Assembly (NCBI GenBank): GCA_025450255.1 | Contig: JANWHV010000048.1 | Span: 1-5,730 of the forward strand | DNA from: Chloroflexota bacterium | Lineage (GTDB): Bacteria; Chloroflexota; UBA5177; JANWHV01 | Length of the DNA: 5,730 bases | Reading direction: 5' to 3' | Shown: one piece after another, positions 1 through 4,841 of the stretch | Numbering within the stretch: position 1 is the stretch's first letter | How the letters are laid out: every line of letters starts with the position of its first letter | Notes under the pieces: model-generated | What the model was told of the DNA's origin: nothing | Databases searched by the model: none | Seen by the model: only the letters and a program-made list of their open reading frames with translations | Position numbers and translations under genes: made by a program

Positions 1-1035
1 AATGCTCCGGCCAGGTTGAGTAACCAGCGCGGGCAGCCGGGTCAGCTTCGTTTTCGCCCCGGCCTGGGTCCCATCACCGATCAGCGTGTGCAAAGCGGCT
101 AGGCCCGCTGGACTTGCCAGCAGTGACTTGGCGACGGCGATGCCATGGGAGTTGGCAAGGAGGGCGCGAAGTGACGTGGTGACGGCGCTGGTATTGTCGG
201 CTCCCGAGCCGGCGTCTCCCAGGTTGGAGACGAGCACGACATTCGGCCGCGCGTGGCGGACGTTGGCGAGCGGTAGGATGATCGTCGGCAACAACTTCAC
301 ACCGCTCTGCGCGATGGTTATGGAGGTGGAAAGACCGCCGGACGCCAGACCTTCATTGCGCAGAATGGCTCGTACCGTGTATTTCAACCTCTGCCCAGCG
401 AAAACCACGGTCACCTGGTCACCCGAATGGGCGTCAAGGCTGTCCGCGGCTTTTTGATTGAGATAGGCTTCGTCGGCCGCCAGCGTGCCGAGCGTGACGG
501 CCGAGCCACCGGTCGTGGTCAATCCGCCGAAAGCGCTTGAGTACGTCGCTGGGAATGCCTCTAACAAGCTGCCGGCTTTCGTCTGGCCGGACGTGAGGTC
601 TTGCAGCGGCGCCTCGGCGATCAGGGCCGTCATGGATCCGTCGGCTTTGGGATTGGCGGCGACGTTCGCTTCGATCGCCGCGGCCGTCCTGGCGGAGATT
701 GGGCCGACGCCGTGCACGAGGGCCTTGCTGCCGATGCCCCCTGTGTGAAATACGGCTTCGTCCACGTTGCCGAGGCCGGCCACGGCGGCAGCGCGCACGG
801 AATAACTGATGGTATCGCCCGTCCCGAACGCGCTGGTAATGATCACCGTACTCAGCATCAGGCCGACCACGATCAAGAGGGTCTGCGCCCGCCGGCGCGG
901 AATATTGCGCAGCGCCAGCTTGAACAGCAGGCGATTCCGCAAGGCCAGCATGGCCACGACGGTGGTGACCAGGAGGAATACGCTGAGCAGCGCGATCATG
1001 ATGCTGTCCATCGGCATGCCAAATAGGGTTTTCAT
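1..1035 (-). CDS. FtsX/MacB-type ABC transporter permease, N-terminal part (cut by left edge)
   Basis: Membrane subunit of a MacB/LolCDE-type ABC system, partner of the ATPase encoded just upstream. The frame is open for 345 codons from ATG 1035 to base 1, so the C-terminus is missing. ATG is preceded by a clear Shine-Dalgarno (AGAGAGGT, minus strand 1049-1042). Residues about 11-32 form a hydrophobic segment (IMIALLSVFLLVTTVVAML), followed by a basic stretch ending RNIPRRRAQ (43-51) and a second hydrophobic segment at about 52-70. After TSAFGTGDT the chain becomes soluble-looking, rich in Ala, Gly and Thr, as expected for the extracytoplasmic core domain of MacB/FtsX permeases. The closing membrane helices must lie beyond the window. 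The membrane segment before the basic RNIPRRRAQ motif is extra to the simplest four-helix MacB plan. The family call rests on this topology and on the adjacent ATPase. Substrate unknown; an exporter or lipid/lipoprotein extractor is likeliest. Confidence 0.9.
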   Translation of the reverse strand, partial: MKTLFGMPMDSIMIALLSVFLLVTTVVAMLALRNRLLFKLALRNIPRRRAQTLLIVVGLMLSTVIITSAFGTGDTISYSVRAAAVAGLGNVDEAVFHTGGIGSKALVHGVGPISARTAAAIEANVAANPKADGSMTALIAEAPLQDLTSGQTKAGSLLEAFPATYSSAFGGLTTTGGSAVTLGTLAADEAYLNQKAADSLDAHSGDQVTVVFAGQRLKYTVRAILRNEGLASGGLSTSITIAQSGVKLLPTIILPLANVRHARPNVVLVSNLGDAGSGADNTSAVTTSLRALLANSHGIAVAKSLLASPAGLAALHTLIGDGTQAGAKTKLTRLPALVTQPGRSI

Positions 1036-1050
1036 CAGCTACCTCTCTAC

Positions 1051-1064
1051 CGGGCAGGCGCCCG
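1051..1064 (-). repeat. Small GC hairpin just upstream of the permease ribosome binding site
   Basis: CGGGC at 1051-1055 and GCCCG at 1060-1064 form a 5-bp inverted repeat with a 4-base loop. In the minus-strand transcript it ends two bases before the AGAGAGGT Shine-Dalgarno of the permease. It could tune permease translation relative to the ATPase, but a stem this short can arise by chance in GC-rich DNA. There is no U tract, so it is not a terminator. Confidence 0.25.
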
Positions 1065-1127
1065 TACACTCGCTATGGTTGGCTACTACGTTCAGTTGGC
1101 TGCCCAGGCGTATGCCTTGGCCACGGC

Positions 1128-1175
1128 GCCGGTCATGCCGCGGACACCTTCGCCAGCGTGCCGGTCATGCCGCGG
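1128..1175 (-). repeat. Imperfect 32-bp tandem duplication across the 3' end of the ABC ATPase gene
   Basis: The 16-mer CCGCGGCATGACCGGC (minus strand) occurs at 1175-1160 and again at 1143-1128, exactly 32 bases apart. The bases after each copy are also related, so about 26 of 32 positions match by hand alignment. The first copy encodes RGMTG and is followed by TLAKVSA. The second contains the ATPase stop codon (TGA, 1135-1133), but in a shifted frame it reads [16 protein letters not shown] and then stops. Because 32 is not a multiple of three, a duplication here would have changed the reading frame and replaced the C-terminal tail. Confidence 0.7.
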
Positions 1176-1867
1176 GCGCCAAGGCCCAGCCCGGCATCTT
1201 CGATATGGCCGTCACGCATGCGCACGATGCGGTTAGCTCGTTCGCCTACCTCCGGAGCGTGGGTTACCACCACAAAGGTCTGTCCGTGCTCCTTGTTCAG
1301 CCGGCACATCAGGTCCATGATCGCGTTGGCCGACTCGGAGTCCAGCGCCCCGGTCGGCTCATCCGCCCAGACGATGGCCGGATTGTTCACCAGGGCCCGT
1401 GCGATGGTCACCCGCTGGCGTTGGCCGCCCGATAATTCGGCGGGGCGGTTCCTGGCACGCTCGGTCAGGTGTACGGTCTCCAGAGCCGCCAGGGCGCGTT
1501 TCCGTGCTTCTTGCGGCTTGGTACCGGAGACCAGCAGCGGCAGTTCCACGTTCTCCACTGCGGAAAGGACCGGAAGCAGGTTGTAGACCTGGAAGATGAA
1601 GCCCATGCTCCTGGCGCGGTAGCTGGTCTTCTGGTTGTCGCTCAACTCGCGCAGTGATGTGCCGGCAATGCGAACCTCGCCGCTGTCGAAATCGTCCAGT
1701 CCAGACAGGCAGTTGAGCAGGGTGGTCTTGCCGCAGCCGGACGGTCCCATGATCGCCACCATCTCGCCATGCCGCACGGCGAAGTTCACGCTCTTGAGGG
1801 CGTCCACCGTCACCGTACCGGCGGTATAGGTCTTGCGCAGCGCTTGCGCTTCAATGATCGAATCCAC
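1133..1867 (-). CDS. ABC transporter ATP-binding protein, MacB/LolD type
   Basis: Cytoplasmic ATPase that would power the FtsX-type permease encoded next. It is 244 residues from GTG 1867, close to the usual LolD/MacB ATPase length. All key motifs are present: Walker A GPSGCGKT (41-48), Q-loop Gln93 in [10 protein letters not shown], signature LSGGQRQR (145-152), Walker B IVWADE (165-170) followed by PTGALD, and H-loop His203 in VVVTH. The FQxxNLLPxLxAxENVELPL pattern and ADEPTGALD are typical of the MacB/LolD/FtsE branch. GTG 1867 is preferred because GAGAGG lies eight bases upstream and the core begins at once ([11 protein letters not shown]). The frame stays open upstream to a GTG at 1948, directly after the stop of the preceding gene, but that start has no Shine-Dalgarno and adds 27 residues without family features. 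The C-terminal tail after about residue 225 is Gly/Ala-rich and altered by a tandem duplication. Confidence 0.97.
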   Translation of the reverse strand: MDSIIEAQALRKTYTAGTVTVDALKSVNFAVRHGEMVAIMGPSGCGKTTLLNCLSGLDDFDSGEVRIAGTSLRELSDNQKTSYRARSMGFIFQVYNLLPVLSAVENVELPLLVSGTKPQEARKRALAALETVHLTERARNRPAELSGGQRQRVTIARALVNNPAIVWADEPTGALDSESANAIMDLMCRLNKEHGQTFVVVTHAPEVGERANRIVRMRDGHIEDAGLGLGARGMTGTLAKVSAA

Positions 1868-1875
1868 TGTTCTGT

Positions 1876-1881
1876 CCTCTC
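1876..1881 (-). promoter_or_regulatory. Ribosome binding site deciding the ATPase start
   Basis: GAGAGG on the minus strand, eight bases before GTG 1867. It favours this start over the in-frame GTG at 1948, which has no comparable site. Confidence 0.7.
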
Positions 1882-1948
1882 GTTTCTTTAGTGACTCAAG
1901 TCCGAGCGGGTCTATCGGTGGGGTAAACGCGGAGGCAGGCGCGAACAC

Positions 1949-2128
1949 CTACGGAAGCAGCCGGCCCGATTGCACCAGCCAGCGAATGAAGTGCAGGCGC
2001 GCCGCTTCCCGTGGCGTGAACAGATCGCGGTCCTGTTGATAGCGAGCGCGCAGGTCGCGCAGCGTTCGCAGTTCTCGCGCATTGAAGGCGGGGTCCGAGG
2101 TTTTGGTGGTCTGCACTGGAGTAGCCAT
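1949..2128 (-). CDS. Small charged hypothetical protein, 59 residues, first gene of the exporter operon
   Basis: I do not recognise a named family. ATG 2128 is preceded by a near-consensus Shine-Dalgarno (GGGAGG, seven-base gap), the best in the window, which argues for real translation. The in-frame start at 2218 would add 30 residues and has no such site. After a polar N-terminus (1-14) the chain looks like two amphipathic helices, about 16-34 (rich in Arg, Leu and Asp) and 38-54 (TPREAARLHFIRWLVQSG), ending in RLLP. There is no signal peptide or membrane segment, so it should be cytoplasmic. It lies 81 bases ahead of the ABC ATPase on the same strand and is probably co-transcribed. The Arg/Leu-rich two-helix form could suit a small nucleic-acid-binding or protein-binding accessory, but no helix-turn-helix can be asserted. 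Translation looks likely; function is unknown. Confidence 0.65.
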   Translation of the reverse strand: MATPVQTTKTSDPAFNARELRTLRDLRARYQQDRDLFTPREAARLHFIRWLVQSGRLLP

Positions 2129-2135
2129 AGGTTTT

Positions 2136-2141
2136 CCTCCC
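2136..2141 (-). promoter_or_regulatory. Strong ribosome binding site of the 59-residue protein
   Basis: GGGAGG on the minus strand, seven bases before ATG 2128. It fixes that start in place of the upstream in-frame start at 2218. Confidence 0.75.
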
Positions 2142-2154
2142 AGACTCGTTGGCG

Positions 2155-2178
2155 AGCAATCACCAAAGAGTGATTGCT
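2155..2178. repeat. Perfect 9-bp inverted repeat, candidate operator or leader hairpin
   Basis: AGCAATCAC (2155-2163), a 6-base loop CAAAGA, and GTGATTGCT (2170-2178) match perfectly. The element starts 27 bases upstream of the ATG of the leftward 59-residue protein and is AT-richer than its surroundings. As DNA it could be a repressor operator; as RNA it would be a hairpin in the 5' leader. Neither strand has a U tract after the stem, so an intrinsic terminator is unlikely. Confidence 0.6.
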
Positions 2179-2230
2179 GCGAGGTCGGTGCGGGCAATCC
2201 ATGCGTCTGTCGTTCCATGTCTTTGCCGCA

Positions 2231-2298
2231 CCTTTACCCTATTCCCGCCGCGGCACGGGTAACAGGCCATGAAGGCGGGCATGATCCCTGGTAACTGG
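2231..2298. repeat. Three GGTAA-type half-sites, two as direct repeats 32 bp apart
   Basis: GGTAACAGGCC (2258-2268) and GGTAACTGGCC (2290-2300) differ at one base and start 32 bp apart, about three helical turns. A third related half-site, GGGTAAAGG, lies on the minus strand at 2239-2231 and makes TTACCC/GGGTAA an inverted pair with the copy at 2257-2262. This resembles an array for a regulator that binds one face of the helix. The sites are short, so chance cannot be excluded. Confidence 0.35.
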
Positions 2299-2364
2299 CC
2301 CCGCTGCATGCCGCGTCCTTCGGCCCGCGGGCGACTACGACCTTGTACCCGCTTGCCGCCCACT

Positions 2365-2390
2365 CCTCAGGTCCGATGTTCGAGCTGAGG
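2365..2390. promoter_or_regulatory. CCTCAG-N14-CTGAGG dyad upstream of the response regulator promoter, candidate operator
   Basis: CCTCAG (2365-2370) and CTGAGG (2385-2390) form a perfect 6-bp dyad, with a nearly concentric CGA-TGT-TCG (2374-2382) inside it. It ends four bases before the extended -10 candidate and so covers the -35 zone. This is where an autoregulating NarL/LuxR-family protein or a repressor could bind. The assignment is inference. Confidence 0.4.
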
Positions 2391-2393
2391 GTG

Positions 2394-2402
2394 TGCTAGA
2401 CT
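2394..2402 (+). promoter_or_regulatory. Extended -10 promoter candidate for the response regulator operon
   Basis: TGC-TAGACT matches the extended -10 pattern TGnTAnnnT, with four of six bases of TATAAT. No good -35 lies 16-18 bases upstream; that space holds the CCTCAG/CTGAGG dyad, which fits an activator-dependent promoter. Transcription would begin near 2409, giving a leader of about 44 bases. It would also rule out the upstream GTG at 2393 as the gene start. Confidence 0.35.
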
Positions 2403-2436
2403 GTGCGGGAGAGTGCCGGTCTCGGCCATTGCCGGT

Positions 2437-2446
2437 GGGAAGAAGG
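2437..2446 (+). promoter_or_regulatory. Ribosome binding site deciding the response regulator start
   Basis: GGGAAGAAGG ends six bases before GTG 2453. The alternative in-frame GTG at 2393 has no equivalent and would add 20 residues ahead of the receiver domain. Confidence 0.6.
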
Positions 2447-2452
2447 CTGACT

Positions 2453-3121
2453 GTGTCCGTGCCATCCGATGGGACGAGCCGTGTCCTGCTGGTCGACGAT
2501 CACGCGGTGGTGCGCGCGGGCACGCGTCTATTCCTCGAAGGCTACGAGGATATCGAGGTCGTGGGCGAGGCAAAGGACGGCGTCCAGGCGCTCGCGCTGG
2601 CCATCGACCTACGCCCGGACGTCGTGCTCATGGATCTGGCGATGCCCGCGGTCGACGGAGTCGAGGCGACCCGGCGCATCAAGGCCGCCGCGCCGGATAT
2701 CGACGTCATCGTGCTGACCAGCTTTGTTGAGGACGACCAGGTTACCGCGGTAATCCAGGCCGGGGCGATCGGGTATGTGCTCAAGAGTGCCGATCCCGCC
2801 GAGATTGTGGCCGCCATCCGCGCGGCCCGGCGAGGTGAAGTGCATCTGGACCCGGCGGTTGCGCGCCGGCTGATGCGGGCGATGAGCAAGCCTAAAGCGC
2901 CCGAGCTCGTGGAGCCGCTTACCGAGCGTGAGCGCGAGGTGCTGGCCCTGTTGGCCCGCGGCGCGGCCAATAAGGTAATTGCCCATGAACTTGGGGTGAC
3001 GGAGAAGACGGCGAAAGGGCACGTCGGTAATATCCTGGGCAAGTTGGGTCTCACTAGCCGCACCCAGGCAGTCATTTACGCCCTGCGGCATCATCTCGTC
3101 AAGCTTGAGGATGGGCCATAA
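2453..3121 (+). CDS. Two-component response regulator, NarL/LuxR family
   Basis: Cytoplasmic transcription regulator of 222 residues from GTG 2453, a standard length for the family. The N-terminal receiver domain (about 10-127) begins RVLLVDDHAVVRAG, with acidic pocket Asp15/Asp16. The phosphoacceptor is Asp61 in DVVLMDLAMP, the switch threonine is Thr89 in VIVLTSF, and the conserved lysine is Lys111 in GYVLKS. A linker of about 25 residues leads to the C-terminal LuxR/GerE helix-turn-helix (about 156-213), with LTEREREVLALLARG and then NKVIAHELGVTEKTAKGHV as the turn and recognition helix. Every residue needed for phosphorylation is present, so it should be active. The likely partner kinase is the Cache sensor encoded two genes downstream, if that protein is a histidine kinase. 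The gene ends 76 bases before the binding-protein start and is probably in the same operon. The dyad and extended -10 just upstream make autoregulation plausible. Confidence 0.96.
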   Translation: MSVPSDGTSRVLLVDDHAVVRAGTRLFLEGYEDIEVVGEAKDGVQALALAIDLRPDVVLMDLAMPAVDGVEATRRIKAAAPDIDVIVLTSFVEDDQVTAVIQAGAIGYVLKSADPAEIVAAIRAARRGEVHLDPAVARRLMRAMSKPKAPELVEPLTEREREVLALLARGAANKVIAHELGVTEKTAKGHVGNILGKLGLTSRTQAVIYALRHHLVKLEDGP

Positions 3122-3197
3122 TACTTTTTCGCGCGCTGGCCCTGCCCGTGCCATTGCAATACAGCCCGCCAATCCCGCGGGTTGTGAGGGGGTCCTG
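3122..3197 (+). other. Short gap between response regulator and binding-protein genes
   Basis: These 76 bases contain two perfect 8-bp palindromes, ATTGCAAT (3153-3160) and CCCGCGGG (3174-3181), and end in the ribosome binding site of the next gene. No terminator hairpin with a U tract is seen, which fits read-through from the regulator. The binding-protein frame is open across the whole gap and 17 bases into the regulator gene, but the starts there (TTG 3105, ATG 3111) have no properly spaced Shine-Dalgarno. Confidence 0.5.
3186..3192 (+). promoter_or_regulatory. Ribosome binding site supporting the GTG 3198 start of the binding protein
   Basis: GAGGGGG ends five bases before GTG 3198. The rival ATG 3255 has GGGAGA only at 3235-3240, 14 bases away, which is too far for a typical site. 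Confidence 0.5.
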
Positions 3198-4835
3198 GTG
3201 ACTTTGACTACCGTCCATGCCAAACTCCATTCCTGGGAGAATATTCGTCGCTTGATGCGCCGCGCCGCATGGTGTCTTCTGCTGGCGCTGCCGGTAGGAC
3301 CGCCGCTTCACGCGGCGCACGCTGCCGGCCTCCCCGTCCTGCGCTGGGCGGATGAAGGCGTGACCGATCTGGTCACGCTCGACCCGGCCTCAATCGGCGA
3401 TGAGAATGCGCGGCTGGCGATGGGCTTTGTTTTCGAGGGGCTGGTCCGCCAGGGACCCAACCTGACGGTGATCGCGGCGGCGGCGAATCGCTGGACGGTC
3501 AGTCCGGACGGGCGGATCTATACCTTCTGGTTGCGACCAGACTTGCGCTTTGGCGACGGGACCCCGGCCACCGCCGCCGATGTCGTCTATTCCCTTGACC
3601 GCGCGCTAAGCCCCGCCTTCCGGCGTACCGCGAACCTGTACGTGCTAGGTAATATCGAGGGGGCGGCGGCATACGCTGCCGGCAAGACAAAGCTACTCAC
3701 CGGCGTGCGGGCACTGAGTCCGGGCGTGGTGCGCATTACGTTGAGCACGCCGGCTGGTTCATTTCTGACCCGGCTCGGTTTGCCCGAAGCCGCTATTGTG
3801 CCGCGGCAGCGTATCCTCCAGCAGGGCAGCCAGTGGACCGAGCACGCCGTGGGCACGGGGCCCTTCGTGGTGCAACGCTGGCAGCACGGCCAATCGCTGC
3901 AACTCGTGCCCAACCCGTATTACTATGGACCGCGCCCGCGCGTGGCGCTCTCCATCGTCTTCGTGCCGGAGCCCACCGCGGCATTCAAACTCTTCCAGGC
4001 AGGGTCACTCGACGTCATGGGATCGATCGCGTTCCCGGCGGATCAGGTCTATCGCGTCGATGGTGACCCCCAATTTCATCGGACTCCCACGCTTGCCACC
4101 ACCTTCCTGATGCTCAATGAGCGACGCGCGCCGCTCGACCGGGGACTCGTGCGCGAAGCTCTGGCCCATGCCCTGAATAAGCCGCCGTTGGTCAGTGCTG
4201 TGTTGGGCACACTCGCGCAGGCCACGGACGGTATGCTGCCGCCGGGCATTCCCGGCTACGACCCGCGTTTGCTGGGTGCACGCTATGACCCCGCCCGCGC
4301 CCGCGCCCTGCTGGCACAAGCTGGATATCCAGGGGGCCGGGGCTTCCCCTCGCTCGTCTTCAGTACCGACCAGGGGACGCAAAATCTGCTCCTGGCCAGT
4401 GCGGTCGTGCAGCAGTGGCATGACGTCCTGGGCATCACCGTGGGGATTGCGCAGGCGGAGCATAATACCTACAACCAGCGATTGACCGACCTGGCGTTCC
4501 AGATTGCGCCCGTTACCTGGACCGCGGACTGGCCTGATCCTGAAAACTTTCTGACCCAGCTTCTGCATTCCGGCGGCCATAACAACAATGGCGGCTGGAG
4601 CAATGCGCAGTTCGATCGATTGGTGGACCGCGCCGATCAGCTTGTCGGCGACACAGCCCAACGCCTGTCCCTCTACCGACGCGCTGAGGCCCTGGCCATG
4701 CAGGATGCCGCCACGATTCCCATCGCCAACCCACAGGCAGGCATTCTGATTCGGAGCACGGTCGTCGGGCTGCGGGTGGCGGACGGCGCTGTGGTGATAC
4801 CCGACTGGTCCCGCGTGCATGTTGGCGCGTCGTAG
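3198..4835 (+). CDS. Exported extracellular solute-binding protein, family 5 (oligopeptide/dipeptide-binding type)
   Basis: Extracytoplasmic protein that binds peptides, nickel chelates or similar ligands, normally for an Opp/Dpp importer. From GTG 3198 it has 545 residues, typical for the family. A signal peptide is visible: basic MRR at 20-22, hydrophobic AAWCLLLALPVG, and probable cleavage near AHA-AG (about 42). I see no lipobox (L-A/S-G/A-C), so it is probably free or held by its signal rather than a lipoprotein. Family marks are TFWLRPDLRFGDGTPATAADV (from 109), GTGPF (219-223) with LVPNPYYYG after it, and WTADWPDPENF (from 441). ATG 3255 would start right at the signal peptide and is the main alternative start. 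The gene sits between a response regulator and a membrane sensor, with no importer permease or ATPase in view, so a role in sensing is plausible. Ligand unknown. Confidence 0.94.
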   Translation: MTLTTVHAKLHSWENIRRLMRRAAWCLLLALPVGPPLHAAHAAGLPVLRWADEGVTDLVTLDPASIGDENARLAMGFVFEGLVRQGPNLTVIAAAANRWTVSPDGRIYTFWLRPDLRFGDGTPATAADVVYSLDRALSPAFRRTANLYVLGNIEGAAAYAAGKTKLLTGVRALSPGVVRITLSTPAGSFLTRLGLPEAAIVPRQRILQQGSQWTEHAVGTGPFVVQRWQHGQSLQLVPNPYYYGPRPRVALSIVFVPEPTAAFKLFQAGSLDVMGSIAFPADQVYRVDGDPQFHRTPTLATTFLMLNERRAPLDRGLVREALAHALNKPPLVSAVLGTLAQATDGMLPPGIPGYDPRLLGARYDPARARALLAQAGYPGGRGFPSLVFSTDQGTQNLLLASAVVQQWHDVLGITVGIAQAEHNTYNQRLTDLAFQIAPVTWTADWPDPENFLTQLLHSGGHNNNGGWSNAQFDRLVDRADQLVGDTAQRLSLYRRAEALAMQDAATIPIANPQAGILIRSTVVGLRVADGAVVIPDWSRVHVGAS

Positions 4836-4841
4836 CCGGCT

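Larger units (their letters stand above)
2129..2452. promoter_or_regulatory. Divergent intergenic control region between the exporter operon and the signalling operon
   Basis: This 324-base stretch separates the starts of the two divergent operons, and I see no convincing gene in it. It contains a 9-bp inverted repeat near the left genes (2155-2178), three GGTAA-type half-sites (2231-2298), a 6-bp dyad (2365-2390) and an extended -10 candidate (2394-2402). For the leftward operon the best promoter I can draw is weak: GTTACC (minus strand 2263-2258), 16 bases, then TAGGGT (2241-2236), which overlaps the half-sites. Open frames that cross the region have no ribosome binding site and no recognisable protein character. 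Confidence 0.75.

Noticed and set aside
434..1069. Long minus-strand open frame (211 codons) that begins upstream of the permease start
   Set aside because: Its translation is Arg/Gly/His-rich with no domain character, and it overlaps in another frame the permease frame, which is open to the window edge and has clear membrane segments and a ribosome binding site.
809..1586. Plus-strand frames opposite the permease and ATPase genes
   Set aside because: No family resemblance and rich in Arg, Ser and Pro; the minus-strand genes explain this DNA.
1868..1948. 27-residue N-terminal extension of the ATPase from GTG 1948
   Set aside because: The GTG directly abuts the TAG of the previous gene but has no ribosome binding site, and the extension lacks ATPase features; GTG 1867 has a well-placed GAGAGG.
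2155..2178. Intrinsic terminator reading of the 9-bp inverted repeat
   Set aside because: No U tract follows the stem on either strand and the arms are not GC-rich; position before a start codon fits an operator or leader hairpin better.
2160..2363. 67-codon minus-strand frame in the divergent intergenic region
   Set aside because: No ribosome binding site, no coherent protein character, and it covers the likely regulatory sites.
2542..3223. Two long minus-strand frames (177 and 204 codons) opposite the response regulator
   Set aside because: They mirror a response regulator with all conserved residues intact; compositions are typical of antisense shadows.
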